Below, one piece after another: positions 1 through 14,158 of a DNA stretch of 64,000 nt; position 1 is the first letter of the stretch, and each line of letters opens with the position of its first letter. Below the pieces are notes generated by a model, which was given only the letters and a program-made list of their open reading frames with translations, was not told where the DNA came from and did not search any database. The translations under genes were made by a program, and so were the position numbers. Origin of the DNA: Paramecium sonneborni (lineage: Eukaryota > Ciliophora > Oligohymenophorea > Peniculida > Parameciidae); the NCBI GenBank assembly GCA_905182985.1, contig CAJJDN010000049.1, positions 124,001 through 188,000 of the forward strand, written 5' to 3'.

Positions 1-138
1 TCATCGGCTTTAGTTATGGAAGATCATGGACATAATTTTAAAGAATTTACTATAACTTTAAATGAAAGTGGAGATACGATAGTGTCATATTCAGAGATAC
101 TTATGGTTATTGTTATGATCTTTAATTTAATATTATGA
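1..138 (+). CDS. 3' end of an unrecognised protein, cut by the window edge
   Basis: Frame 1 is open from the first base to a TGA at 136-138 and encodes about 45 residues. The last third is hydrophobic (after SYSEI), like a transmembrane helix. The same frame stays open after this TGA up to another TGA at 661-663, so the stop could be the true end or a TGA inside a longer membrane protein. No family was recognised from so short a piece. Confidence 0.4.
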   Translation, partial: SSALVMEDHGHNFKEFTITLNESGDTIVSYSEILMVIVMIFNLIL

Positions 139-663
139 GTATTATAAATCAATCTAAACGTTCCAATTCCTATAATTCCCAATCTTCAAAGTTTCCATTT
201 GGCAAATACCTTCTAATTATAAATGGAATTTTATTTTCATTTAATTCTTATTAAGCTACCATTATTGGATCAGTTGTTTCCTCTATTATGTTATTTATAT
301 TTTATACTTGGATCAACATATATTGGACTATTTTTACTTATTTAGAGAGCTCTTGTACCAATTACTCTTGCTCTTTCATATTTTGTTAAAAATGGTGGTG
401 TAATTCTTTCATCTTTATTTACTCTCCTTCCTTTACTTTATGAAATCTAAGCTCCTGTTCTTATTATTTATTAATCTTCATCTGAATCAGATTCTGATGT
501 TACAGAATGTTTATCTTATTTAAAATTAATTTATCAAATACCTTCTGAATCTGTATTTGTTTATTCTAAATCTGATGCATTTGAAGTCATTCCACCTCCA
601 ACACCTGAACTACTTTATGATACATCATCAATTTCAGACATCTCTGGTTCTTAATCACTATGA
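135..663 (+). CDS. Multi-pass membrane protein, reading frame uncertain
   Basis: Two frames look coding. An ATG at 135 opens a frame starting [18 protein letters not shown] with a hydrophobic stretch, open to a TGA near 423. A second frame reads convincingly from about 290 to the TGA at 661-663: hydrophobic helices, then a Ser/Asp/Glu/Pro-rich soluble tail ending SDISGSQSL. No intron of normal size joins them, so either one base is gained or lost near 280-320, or the protein is the continuation of the 1-138 frame through its TGA. The membrane nature is visible; the family is not. Confidence 0.4.
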
Positions 664-953
664 TCACTCATTAATTAAAATATTACAATCTAAAATATTC
701 AGAAAATTTTAAATTCAATATTTCCTATCTAATTTTTTTAATACCTTTTTTCTTAAGATAAATAACCATAATTCAATTAACTATTTAATTAGAATCCAAA
801 TATGATATATTTTTCATCTTATTTTCTATCTATACATTTACTATTATCTATCATATGATCATATTAACTCAATTAATTATATATCATCTCAAAAATTATG
901 TTTCATTTATATTTTATTCAAATAAAAAGATATTACAATTTAAAGAGAAAATA
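664..953. other. Intergenic, tail-to-tail
   Basis: About 290 AT-rich bases between two convergent genes. Short standard-code frames occur but none shows family features. Nothing else was seen. Confidence 0.4.
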
Positions 954-2635
954 TCATATTTCTTAGACTTTGAATTATTAAAGCAAATCATAGAGGAATT
1001 GTTAAAACTCTTTTCGATCTACCTCTACATTATTTGGAATTTAACTTAGACCTATTTTAATTGGTTTAGGGTTTAAACTAATCTATTTTCTATCGTAGAA
1101 CATTTTCTCTATTAAAATACATTGCTCACATTTTCTTTTTTATCTTATTTAAATCGTATCATAAAGACTCCAAATTTATTCATTTAATTTTGTAAAAAGA
1201 TTTTAAGACCTTTTCTTAGATTAAAGAATTTTGAAAATCATCTCATTGACATTATTTCCAACAGATAATACATGTGTTGATATTTTTCGATTTATTTCTA
1301 TTAAAGGTAGACAAATCATATTTATATAACAAATACTTATACTTATAGATAAGGCTCCCAAAAACAAAATTGAAAAAGCTGCAATTAAAATCTAAGATTC
1401 AGATTCAAGATAAGCTTTTTCAAATTTATCTTTTAAAATTAACTTTGATGTTATATTAGTAAAGCTAAAATTAAAAACAAAAAATACATTATTAATGTAA
1501 AATTTTCTTTCTCAAATTTTTCACTTCTCAAATGTACATAAGATTTATAATATTTATTATATAAAATGAGACATTTAGAGAATTAATTTTGATTCTTTAA
1601 TTTTAAATTTGAGTGATACATAGAATCATCTTCCATCTATTTCCAATCCGATTCATTAAAACCAGTAATTGTTTCATTATAAACATAAAATGTTTAGCTA
1701 TTATTAATCTTTTAAGTTTCCATTCCATTGTAAATTACTTATCCAAATTAATTGATCAAAATTATATTAGATTTAACATTTTAAAGATTTTAATCATTTA
1801 CAGATAACATCACTTTTAAAATGCCAAAAAAGTTTTTGTTTTAATTAAATAAAGATTAAGTAATAGAGAAGTAATAATTATAATCTCCAGTTATCATCTT
1901 GTAAACATCTGTAAAGAAATATTATTAGCTTGGGTCAGATTAAACTTTTTTGATATGGTCAACATACCTTAAGATTCAAATAAAAATAATACCAAGGTCG
2001 ATTATGAAGGTCATAGTTTGGAACTTAATAACCAAAGGGATATAAACTATTAAAACTAATATTACTAATATCCACAAATTATATAAAGTCAGGATAAAAT
2101 AAGTTGAATTCCAAACCAAAATTTTCTAACAACCTAAGACCATTATAAAGTTAGTATATATCTGAACTCTGTTGTAAGGCATCATCTAATTTAATATTTC
2201 CATAAATTAAATAACACATTTTTTGTTTTTATTCTATATAAATATCATCTAAGTATTCATCTAAAGTAAGACAACGGTCAACTTGGTTAGTAAATTTTAT
2301 TTCTTTTTAGATTTTTGTATAATGGAACAAGAAAGATGAGATATGATCAACTAATTAAATACCTAGATATTTTTTATATATTTTTGAATACTCAAATTAT
2401 GTTTCTCTTTGATATAGTGTTTCATCAGATGAGTAGTTAGCGTAATCTACTTAATGTCTTAGATTTCTAAAGTATTCTCTAAAGATCGTTGAGAAATATA
2501 ATAAAATATCTTGATTTCAATATAAATGGCTGCTCCAGCTATTCCAAATACTATAAAGAGAATAAATAGATAAATAGAAATGATCTAGGATCTCATTTTT
2601 AGATTTCTGAAAGCTTAAATTATCTAGCGGGTCAT
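954..2635 (-). CDS. Two-helix membrane sensor with Cache-like extracellular domain
   Basis: The start (MTRQIIQAFRNLKMRSQ) runs straight into a transmembrane helix (residues about 18-38). An extracellular region of about 350 residues follows, containing NRPWYYFYLN and, some 15 residues on, DPSQQYFFTDVYK. This W/Y-rich pattern is typical of Cache small-molecule-sensing domains. A second helix (ILIAAFSILFLGALS) comes next, then a cytoplasmic tail of about 110 residues ending at TGA 954-956. No kinase or cyclase domain is visible in the tail. The frame shifts twice. One shift, near 2430-2480, would need an unusually long 44-nt intron. The other, near 1950-1980, lies at a 23-nt GT...AG stretch whose length is off by one base next to a T6 run. 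The Cache call rests on pattern only. It is divergent from meckelin across 329 bp. Confidence 0.6.
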
Positions 2636-2964
2636 ATTTATTAATTTAGAAGCTAAATAAATTATTGCTTTAAACATCCTATTTTTAGTAATTAGTAATT
2701 CAAATGGCTTTTTTTACGATAATTTTTTGTAATATCAACATAATTGTAAATATAGATTAGATTATATAATTTGTTATAAAGGTGTGATAAATTTTAGAGA
2801 TTTAATTGAAAAGTGATTTTGACAAAGTTAGTAAGATAAGAAATGATAATATGAATAAGGTTGTTATTTTTGAAAGAAAAGAAGATTAAATAGGATTAAT
2901 AATTAAAAATAAGATAAAATATAAAAAGTACATTGAATATATATATATAGATAAATTTAAATAA
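2636..2964. promoter_or_regulatory. Shared upstream region of two divergent genes
   Basis: A 329-bp gap between the starts of the Cache-like gene (-) and meckelin (+). It must hold both promoters if the starts are right. It is AT-rich with a short TA run just before the meckelin ATG; no defined motif was recognised. Confidence 0.35.
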
Positions 2965-5872
2965 ATGTTAATTTATATATTAGTAACATATGTAGTATGG
3001 GGATTATAGAGTTACACAGATTGTGCGAGTGACTAATACTATAATAGTGCTTTAGGAGAATGTGCTTAATGTCCTTTGAATACTGTACGATTCAATGTAT
3101 CATTAGTAAGATATTGATTTGAATTAATTAGTGTGTATGTGATAATACTAAAGGGTTTTAAAGGGTAGATGATAAGGTGATAGGATTTTAATACGAATAG
3201 TTATGTTAGAAATAAGCAAATAATTGTACTTAAGGTTAGGTGAATTTGAAATATTCATTTTAAGGAGATACATTATCCTAGAGTACATGTACTTCTTGTG
3301 CAACAAATGCATTTGCAAACCCGTATTAATAAATATTAATAAATGAAGTTATCGAGAGCAATGTATTGCATGTCCAGACAAATTAATGAATTATACAGGA
3401 AGTTGTGAATGTCCATAATCTGGTTATATAAAATCATATGATCGATGTATATAAACAAATCAAAAGAGTATTGGAGATTTGATCTTTGACTCGTCATATA
3501 TAGTAGAATATGAGAGTGATCAACAGATAGCAAGTTCATATATGTTAAATAGATATTAATATGCATTAACAATGTGTTATTATTATTCAAGCATGAACGC
3601 ATGTTAATTATTAACTAACTTGTGTGTATTACAAATGTATGATCTTACAAAACCAATATGCTCAATATTTTTAAAAGAATTGTCTTCTAAGATTCCAAGT
3701 TCAGCACCAGCATTATTTCCAAGTGTGAATATGGAAACTATCAATATCTATTAGACATCGTTACCATAAACTATGAAATTAGATGATTCAGATTCTAAGA
3801 ATAGACGATATTTAAATTATACAATTCAGAAATATGATTTAGAGGGTAATTTTATTAGTGATACTACATTGAGATCAGAATTTATTTAATGTCCTCATTC
3901 TCCATAAGATGAAATTAATAGTAGAGCTTTTGGATTAAACATGAAAATAACATGTTCATTAGATTTAGATGCTTTTTTATAAAATTATAAAATGTATATG
4001 TATGAACTATAAGTCACTGCAGTTAGAGACGATAATACAGTCATTCCTTAAAATATTTACTTTTTAGTAAAGAATTTAAAAAATTAAGATGGAAATTAAC
4101 CTAATTCTGATTCTGCTACATAAAATAGTATATTTGTTAAAAGAATCTTTCTTGTAGATCATATAACTTCTAAAAAAGATTATACTAATTTAGCTGAAAC
4201 ACCTGAATATATTAGATATGCTAGCAAAATTAAAATAGTGATACTTCCTAGTTAAGATTCTTATGAATAAATTTATGTTCCTTATGTTTATGTTGAATAT
4301 AATACAATCAGAAATTCAGGAGAAACTTTTGGATATGCTGATTTCGAATTTGCAGTTTAAATTTCACCTAATCCTACTAATTATTGGATTACTATAATCA
4401 TATTGTTTACTATTTACAATGTTATTATTTTTATTGTATGGCTATTTCGTGTCTATGTTTGGACTAAAGCAAATCCTAGTAATTCTATTAGAGATAGTTA
4501 CACATGGTAATTAATTAAAAATATGATTTAATTACTTATTGACTCATGGACTGATTGGATGTTTTACTTCCTTTTTTTTATGACTGCATATTGGTTTGTC
4601 TTTTTTAAATTTTAAAATACACCCTTTCTCTTAATGTTAGATCAAAATGATCCAGCCAATTATTTACCTTTTTATGGCTTATTTTATACTATATTTGCAT
4701 TACGTCTCATATATACTTTTATTATCATTTATGTCTAATCTTCTATTAATATCTATTTTATTGATTGGGAAACTACTGAAATTCATAGACCTGTTGAAAA
4801 AAGGAGATAAGAAGAACTTGAAGAAAACGAAGTACTTTTAACAGCTAGTAAAATTAAAAGCAAAGTTTCTGTTTGGAGAACTCTTTTAGTTGCTAATGAA
4901 TTTAATGAATTATCAACTGTTAGAACTGTGTCTGTTGAATGGACTCTTATTATATTGGGATTCTTTCTAATTGGATTAAGATTCTAAAAAAGATTTATTG
5001 AATCTCCAGATCTTATTGAAACATAATCTTTTGTACCTGAAAATCCTATACTTAAATATTTTTTAGTTCAATTTGTCTATCTTATCATTGGATTAGCATA
5101 ACTTATATTAAGAAGAATACTCAATATCTGGTAACCATATCCATATGAAAATTTTGTTGATCTTTGTACAATTGCTAATGTCTCCATTTTTATTCTTGAT
5201 GATAATTTACATGGCTATTATATACATGGTGAAAATCCACTTGGATTCTCTGAAGGAGGTATTCCTCATCTTTAAGAATGTCTCAGAAATGAATCCAAAA
5301 ATAAAGGTAAAAATAGAGGACTTGTTAAAGATGGGTATGATAGTTAATTATGTACTTATGAATTATTTGTACCTCCAGAATTTAAACATTAATTTGAAAT
5401 GAATTATTAAGGTATTAGAAATTATAAAGAAAAAAGGGAAATGAAATAATTAGGCATAGAAAATGTAGAATTATAGAAATTTAAAATTGAATAATTTCTC
5501 AAAGCTAAAATTAATGAAGTTAAAAAACTTGATAAAAGAGCCAATTTCATTAGAACCAAAGAAACTGCTTAAAGATACTTTGATTATCCACCTGATGAAT
5601 TAGCCTATGATGATTTCAATAAATAATTAGTTCCTTATTTCTATAAGGATCCTGATTTCTAATACAGGAGAGTATTCTTTAGTGGTTATGAAATGTACTT
5701 TCTAGTTACAGATATTATCATCTTCACTTTCTTTGTTTTACTCACTTAAAATGTGGCCTTATCAATTTTACTCTAATATTTCTGTACTAAATTCCTAGAA
5801 TGGTTGAAATAAGAATGGTAAAAATCTAATATTAGTGAAAAAACCAAAATTGATAAAAGATTTCTAATTTGA
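2965..5872 (+). CDS. MKS3: Meckelin (TMEM67/MKS3), ciliary transition-zone receptor
   Basis: Meckelin is a multi-pass protein of the ciliary transition zone, part of the MKS complex that gates membrane entry to cilia. The model gives 951 residues with two 26-nt introns (3106-3131 and 3323-3348), and the length divides by three exactly. Visible order: signal peptide (residues 1-16), a cysteine-rich extracellular region with many CxxC-type pairs (to about residue 160), a beta-rich ectodomain including NLCVLQMYD, several transmembrane helices from about residue 440, and the family's C-terminal signature SGYEMYFLVTDIIIF near the end. Family members are usually about 1,000 residues, so it looks complete. 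The start is the first ATG before the signal peptide. It ends 13 bp from the opposing gene. Confidence 0.92.
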
Positions 5873-5885
5873 TATATTTTTTATT

Positions 5886-8800
5886 TCATAATATTATTAT
5901 AATCATTATCAATAAATCTAAAATTTAAATCCAAGAATTTTCTAGAATCGGTTGGGAAAGATTAACTTTATTTAACTTTGTTTCATTTTAAATATTACAT
6001 GGTTAACACGTTTAATTATCTTAATTAAAATAATAGTATTCAAAAGATTATTAATAACAATTTGATTAATTAAATGAAGATAAGTTATCAATAGATATAC
6101 AATTTTACTAGTTATCTTAATCACAGAATGTTAATAATGTATTATTGTAATTATAAAATGAAGTACATTTATTGATTTTGGAATAAGTTTAACATGTATG
6201 TTCTTCACATCGATTTTAATTCCAATGACATACATATTGATTACATAAATTCTGTTGATTGAAATCAGAGCATTACCTAGATTATTAACATGATTAATCC
6301 TTAAATATACATTGACTATTTTATAATCCTATAGTACAATCTTCTTGAGTTTAATAGTATTCACATTTTAGAAGAGATTAACAACGTTAATTAATGAATT
6401 AACAATGGGTATACAAATTACATGTTTATTGATCATTTAATGAAGTACAATCAATTAATTAACATCCTGAAGAGGTGGCTTAACATTTCCCTTTAAGACT
6501 TGTAGCTGCATTGCATTAGTTTATAGAATAACTCTCACAATCTTAAATAATTAAACACCTTAAACCATCAGAAGTACACTTCTTCATTTATTTATTGCAT
6601 TAAATATGAGTAGATCCAAGAAGATCTTCACATTAAACATCAAAACATTTATCTAAAGTCCAAATACATGTTTATTAAGGAATAAAATTGTTTTTAATAA
6701 TTGGATAATTACTAAATTTACAATTATCTGGTAACTTATAATATTAACAATATTGTAAATTTGAACATTCTATTTGATTATTGCTTACAGTGCATGAAGG
6801 ATTAATTGATTAACATTCTTAATGTGTTGTTAATTTATATTATTAACAATCTTATAGATTTGTACATTTGTGATCTACCCAAGCACAGAATTGCTAATTA
6901 TTATCAATAATACAAGATATTTAATTATTATAATCTTCACAAGTTGTTATAGGTATACAATTAGATCCATTTGAAGTACATTAAGAAAACATAGAATCAT
7001 AACATTCATAATGTGTTTTAAAAGGTAGTGATTAACAACTAGAAAATTAGAAACATTAATTATTAACATATAAGCAAGGACCATCTTTTCCTAAAATACA
7101 AGAAATTTATGATAATTTTGAACATAACTACATTTCAATGCATTTGTTACCGTCTGTAGTACAATTAGATTATTAAGATTAACATTATAGAAAAGTACTA
7201 CCAAAATAATCATCACAAACTTTATTTTTACAAGCAAAATCTTTCCATATACATTTAAATAATTTACTATCATTACAATATTATTCAATTGTATAATCAT
7301 AACAATTTAATACTTTTAAACACCCACCACCTGCTTATGGAATACAATCTTATAATGGAAAATAGAATTCACAATCTATTTTTTCTTTAGGAGCTTCATT
7401 ACATGTAAGATACTCACATAATTATAAATTATCATTCCAACCACATAGTTTATAATTAATATCAATATTACATGCTTATTAATATAATGTATCTATACAA
7501 GCAACTCTTGCTATACAATTTATACCATTACTAGTACATTAAATATCATTCTATTTACATTCCTGATCATTATTATATTCATAATCTTCACATAAAATAT
7601 TTCTACATTAATAAACTGTATTTATACATTATAATGAATATGGAGAACATTATTCATCCTCATTATAATCTTTACATTTCTTTAATTTACAACTTATATC
7701 CCAAAAACATTCTTCAGATTTTCTAGTTAAATAACATTAATCTTCTAATTCATATTCTTCACAATTATCTTTCAAATCTATACATCCTGAATTATTATTA
7801 TTTATTGTACATCTTATACTATTAATTTCTGAAAAACAATTCTCATGAGAGTATTCACTCAATATTAATGTTTCACAATTTTTTAATTAACAATTATCAT
7901 TTATCCAAATACATTATAATCCATCTTATTACTTTATACAAGAATCTTTATCCAAATATTCAATACAACTTTATCTTAATGATTCACATTTTTATGTACC
8001 AAGATTAAAAATGCATTCTCTTACTGGAAAATATTGATGGCAATTAGAAATGGGAATATTCTCGCAGATTAGATCAACACATTGATTTAATTCATTCCAA
8101 ATACATTTTTATTAATTGATTTTCATTAAGCAGAATTACTATTATTGATATTTAGAACATTCATCAAGTAAAGTATCACATCCACCAACATAAGCAACAG
8201 TGCAAGTTGATTTATACTGATTACATTAATCATGATTATAATTCTATTTTAATATATCTCTACATTGTCTTTCTAAACAAGCCATATTTCTCCATATACA
8301 TCTTTAATCATCAATACATTATAGATCATTTGAATAATCTGAACAATTCTCATATTTATTTGTACAACCAAACAGTTTTTCATCTATTACACATTGAGAA
8401 TTGACTTAAGAACATTAAATATTTTATGGTGATAAAGCAAGACATTCAAAAATACATTTATTATCTACCCAACGACATTTTCTACCTTTTATATCTTTAT
8501 TCAGTTAGCAATCTAATTTTTACATATTCGAACAATTCTCTTCCAAATTCTTACATAATTTGTTTTAAGTCCAATAACAATAATCTAACATTTTACATCT
8601 CTTTTATGATACATAAAATCTACATAATTTATCATTTGTTTCCATTTTAGTCATACATTTCATTTTATCAATTAAATCTAAAGTGCATGATATTAAATAA
8701 TCTTCACATATTTCATTGCTTTTAATGTTTTCATTTATATAATCAGTGCATTCTTTAAAATAATTACATTAAATTTATAAATTCTGATCTTGTAGACATA

Positions 8801-10787
8801 GTTTATTAGAATCAATACATTATTAATAGATCCATTGACATTCTCTTTAATTGATATCACTGAAACATTAATATTCATGTTTAATATCTGAACATTACTT
8901 TGGTTTTTCAATGCATCCATCTTAATCGGATGATGCTCTCATACAAATTTTATTATCTAAATAAGATTCACAAATAGCTTTAGATGATTCACCTCTATGA
9001 TCATTACATTTTCTATATCTACAACTTCCTTAATCAAAAATGCATTTAGCTATTTTACATTATGATTCATCCAATAAATTACAATCATTTGGTAATTCAA
9101 TACAATTAGATTGATAATAACTAGAAGTGCACGTATTAATGAAATTATTACATTATTAATGATTTTTATAAGAAATTGTCTTAGGTATATGTTAACATTC
9201 AATTTGTTAACATTTGTCAATATTCCAAAAGCATTTTTAATAGTTTGAATCAATATTACATGAAATGCTATTAAAATAGGATGAGCAATCTTATTATAAT
9301 GATATGCATATAATGCCATTAGTTGTACAATCTTTAAAAATAGTATTACAATCTTGATGAGTTGAATGACTAAAATATTCACATCTGAATTCTAAGCATT
9401 AATTATTATACCAAGCACATAAACTTAATCTAGATTGATAGCATTAAGATTGTTTATGATAAGAAGAACAAGCATTTTTAATATTCATACAACCAATTCC
9501 CCTATCATGTAAAGTACATTCTTTCATATAATTTGCACAATCTTAATGATTTATATGTTATAAATCTCTACTAGCATTTTCACAAGTTTTTAAATCACAT
9601 TAATTAACCCATTTACATTAAAAATTTAATTGACATTTTTCTTATATATTTAATGCATTACAAGAATTTTCAATACATTCTTAACCATTATATACACATT
9701 TACTATCAAATATCTTACACAATTCTTATGTTTAATAATAAATAGATGCCCATTAACATTGTTTCAAAACACATTCATTATCATTCCAAAAACATTCTTC
9801 TCTTCTTATATTTTTTTGACACCCAACTAAATTATCAGCTTAATCACATTCTCCATTTTCTTTACATCCTCCACCATCTTTCGTTATGCATTTCTAATCT
9901 ATTTGTTAACATTATTCATTGTTTCTTCTTTCTAAACTAGCATTTTCACAACTTCTTATATAACATTTCCCATTCTCCCATATACATAATTCATTTTATT
10001 TGTTTATTCTACATTAGACTTCATTTTTATATTCCGAACATTCTTATCTATCTATACACTTACCATTTTATTCATATGTGCATCCATTCTCAATACAATC
10101 TTTATCGATATACTTACACAAATAATCCATACATTTCAATCCATTCCAATAACATTTTTAAGTACCTAATTTATTACTAATACATTATTTTTATAATTTC
10201 TAATCTACACATCTCATTCCAGAATCTATACATCCACCATTTTCTTAATAAGTGCACCAATTCAATTATTCTCTACATTATTAATCGCTATTCAAATTCA
10301 AAGGTAATTCAGTACATTCCTTTGGTTTTCGACAGCCTTTCCCATCCCAAAAACAATAACCTTTCTATATAAATTTTTCATAATTCTATCTACAAGAATG
10401 TTTTGTTTTATATTATTCACATTTCCCTTTTTCCACACACATCATTCCATCAGTTATACATTTATAAGAATATGATTAACAATCTAAATTAGATTTTTAA
10501 TTAAAAGCCGTACAACCTGTAAAAGGCATACATTATTTATTTATATAGCCACAACCTTCTATTTTATTGCAATCAATATACACATTTGAACAATATCCTT
10601 AAAATTTTTGGAGGCTTATTCGATCCTCACATTTTTTTTCATCTCTTTTCCAATTACAATTTATTTCACAATCATTCTAATTTTTTAGATCTGAACATTA
10701 ACATTTCTCTTTTACTTCAACTTTCAAACATTATATCTATGATACACTTAATAAATAACTAATAAACAAGAAGAAGATAAAGAACAT
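5886..10787 (-). CDS. Large cysteine-rich surface-antigen-like protein, likely GPI-anchored
   Basis: A single uninterrupted frame of 4,902 nt encodes 1,633 residues. It opens with a signal peptide (MFFIFFLFISYLLSVSQ) and is then built almost wholly of degenerate cysteine modules, for example DCSSYFNSISC followed by KCFWN..KCQ..EC, and YCND..KCIWKDFACKNKVC. The spacing (C, then CxW, then Cx4C) matches the Paramecium surface antigen (PSA) repeat family. The last 15 residues are hydrophobic (ILDLLIMIIII) after a polar segment, as in GPI-attachment signals. It is therefore probably a coat protein on the cell or ciliary surface. Absence of introns over 4.9 kb is unusual for the window. Classical immobilisation antigens are longer and more regular, so this may be an antigen-like relative. 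Confidence 0.8.
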
Positions 10788-11180
10788 TAAATAATTAAAA
10801 ATATATTATATTTATAAAATAATTCTAATTATATACTTTACCTAAAAATTATTGCATTTTTTACCAAAACTTCTATTAATGATGACTATAAAAATAATAA
10901 TTTATTTGTTGTTTCAAACAAATCAATTTAAATAGTATAAAAATCTAATGTTTTAATTCATTATTTAGTTTTTCTTAAATTAGTTATTAAAGAGTATTAA
11001 TTTTAATTAATTTCTCTAATTTTATTTAAAGTTTAATATAGTTGTTTTAACTGTTTAAACAGCTATTCAAAATATTTTAATAGATTTTATTTATTATTGA
11101 ATTATAATATAAACTAATAGTAAAGCATTTTTATAAAAAATTTAAATATGTTTTACTAAATTAATTATATAAATTATTGA
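10788..11180. other. Intergenic
   Basis: About 390 bp of T- and A-rich DNA between the start of the cysteine-rich gene and the end of the FG gene, both on the minus strand. No coding signal was seen; it should hold the promoter of the cysteine-rich gene. Confidence 0.35.
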
Positions 11181-14158
11181 TCAAATTCTTTATTTCTTTT
11201 TGCCATTTTTACTTTAAAAACTACTATTTAAACTTTATGATTAATTTGTTGTCTTTGGAGGATCTTATTAAAATAAACCTTGAAATAATAAATAAATTTT
11301 ACCACCAGATTACTAATTAAGAGGAGGTTGAAATAATTAAGTAGCCAATTCATTTTGTTACAAAGGCATATTCTAAAAATAAGAAATTGCACTAAGATTT
11401 GGAGTTTATGATGATGTCTATGAAAATAATCCATTAGTTCCAAGTTAAGGTTAAAGAAATGATCCAAAAGTATTTTAGGTTTACATTTACTATCCAAATT
11501 AGAATTATTAAGGAGGTGCTTAATTCATGTCTGTAATTTCCATTTAATTATTGATAGCATTATTATTTATGATTCTGTTTGTGTTTACACCTAATGAAAA
11601 TAAAGAATTTTATTATTGGAATTAATTTTATTAGGAATTCTATTAGAAAGAAAAAATTGAAGTTTGGGATTGTTGTGGTTATGGAAGTAAAGTATTAAGT
11701 TAAGATAGTGCATTTGATTATTATTTAAATAAACTATTTTAAAATTGAGAAGTCTAAACTTTTGCAGGTTCTTCCTAAGGAATTCTACTCTAACAAGAAT
11801 TATTTGAAAAATATGAATGTATTTGTTCTTAATCTATTTTTGGAGATTATTATAAAAATGGATTATCTATTTATTTAACAGGAGTGGCTACCTATTTTAT
11901 TAGTGGATCAGAAGACAAATTTTCAGATTTTGTATTGTCAATTTGTGGTATTTATTTTTATGAAAATGCAAAAGGAGATTGTTTTTATTATTCAACTGGT
12001 TTAGGATCACTACTATTGATATTTATTAGATTATTTTTTTTTTAATCATCAGATGATGATTTCCATTAACAATTTAAACCCATAGAATTATGTAATGGTG
12101 TTAAAATTTCTTGTTTTTAAGAATTACTTTATTGTTATTTGTTTTCTTAATTTGTAGGAGTGTCAATATTAATTTTATTCTCTACTTTATTATCAATTTT
12201 GAATAGTGATGCAAATAATGATGAAGAGTTAGCTGTTTCTTTATCTTCTTTTTCTTGAATTTTATTAATTTGTATACTATTAACATTATTCAAAAAAGGA
12301 GGTTAATTATCTACTTTAACTTCTGGTTTTTCTTTTTCAGTTTAATTAAAAAGTGTACCACCAAATAATAAACTACCTGATTATTTTTCTTTGTTATTAT
12401 TATCATTAGATAATTTATTAAAAAGAGTTGAAAATTAGGGAATAGGTGTTTCTTTATTATTATTTAATTTAATATTATTATTATCTACATTATTTTTGAT
12501 TTCTGGATTTACAAATGTAATTCCTGCGAATAAACCTACTTATTTTTATTCTTCTGGTTTCTTTTTTACTTCTAAATTTTCCACTACTTAATCTTATTTC
12601 TTTTCTTCTTTTTATTCTCCTTGAATGGATTGGGATACATTTATAAAATTTTAAAAAAGTTTCTTAGTTCTAAATTAATCATTTGTATTAAACTAATCAT
12701 TTTGAATTCCAGTTGTATTATTGAAATTACTATAAATTTAATTGTTTTCTTCAATTTTAGGTTATACATCTAAAGAATCTTTTTTATTATTTACATTTGA
12801 ACTAGAAGATTCTGAATTCGATGGTTATTATTAAGCTTCTTAATTATTTGGTTTATTTTGAAGAAAAGTAAATTAATTTTATTATAAATTTTAACCAGAA
12901 CTTTAATCTGAAGATTGTTATTGATTTAAGTCTTTAGAATCATAAGATGCAAAGAGAGATGATTAAACATTTATTTTACTATGTGGTTATTATCCTTAAA
13001 GATTTTCACTATTTTTAAAAATTCCAAATAAAGGAGTATCTGATAAATTATTAAAATTTTTTTCATGTTATTCAATAGGTTTTTTATCTTCAATAAGTTC
13101 TTTCTATAAATTATTAAATAATGAAGGAATAGTTTAAGGTTTATCTAATTTTGTAGGTCCTTACACTAAGAAATTAATTATAGTTTATTAAGGTTATTTT
13201 AATGATTCTATATTTTTATCATCTTATGTTTTTTATTCTTTAAATTGAACATGCTATTCTTTTTACAGTTCAATTTATTTAATTTCATTAGGTTTACTTA
13301 AAACATCAGATTATTTTCTAGATTGTGAATTATCTACATTTTTAGGACTACATGAAAATGCTTTTGATTCTTATTCATTTAAATTAATCATGGATTATGA
13401 CTTCTTTAATCCTTTTGATTGAAATTCTATAATTTCATTAGCATTAAGTATTAATGGTTCTGGTTATTTTGATTTTTCATCTTTTAATTAAACAATAATA
13501 ATTTCTTTAATTTATGGCTCCTCTTTTAACCCGCCTGCCAAAAGACTATTATTTTTAAGAGAATCATCACTAATTTATTCTGGAACTTCTTATATTCTAC
13601 TTTCATTTATACTATCTTAAATTTAATCCTAAATATGTTTCTTATGTATAAACTTAATCCCAACAGATTTCTTCTTTTCTAAAATAATTTAAAATTCATA
13701 CCATCTAATTTTCTCTTTTTATATTATTAAGAACTAAGTTTACGACGTGGTTATATTATCTTATTGTCTTAAATATCAGCCTAATCTATATCTTCTGGTA
13801 AAACAGGTTCATAACTTTATTTTTAAGCTAGTTTTTAGAGTTTTTAATATTTACAATTTATCTTTCTCAAGTGTTTTTCTTCTTTTTATTTAACTTTTGA
13901 TGACTAATCATTTTATTATACTAGTATGTTTTACTATTCTTTTAAATGATCATCAAAGCTCGTAAATTTATTTCTTTTTTATCTACAGCTACTCTAAGAA
14001 TTGTGAATTTATATAGAATCTAATATGAATATATTCAATTTACCTTATTCTATAGTTTATGCTCCAAATATTTCAGAATTGACAGGAACATATATTGTCT
14101 ATTAAGATATCAGTTCTCTTTATATACAAGATGATGGATTTAAATTGATTTAAAACAT
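11181..14158 (-). CDS. Asn/Gln-rich protein with scattered FG motifs, possible nucleoporin
   Basis: The frame gives 984 residues with one 23-nt intron (13679-13701); the spliced length divides by three. The first 60 residues are ordinary (MFQINLNPSSCIQRE..., SEIFGAQ). A basic segment follows (RRKLSSQQYKKRKL, nuclear-signal-like). The remaining three quarters are low-complexity N, Q, S, K with F-containing clusters such as SLLFGGTLF, SLFASLF, PFAFSQ, QFQFGQQ and NTFGSF. Dispersed FG/LF patches in an N/Q/S background resemble FG nucleoporins that form the permeability barrier of the nuclear pore. FG density is low, so a generic disordered protein remains possible. The ATG at 14158 is the only in-frame start before the open region. 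It is divergent from the cyclic-nucleotide-binding gene. Confidence 0.6.

Noticed and set aside
8735..9382. Minus-strand frames rich in Asn, Ile and Val within the cysteine-rich gene
   Set aside because: These are off-frame readings of Cys modules; the true frame has regularly spaced cysteines through 1,633 residues.
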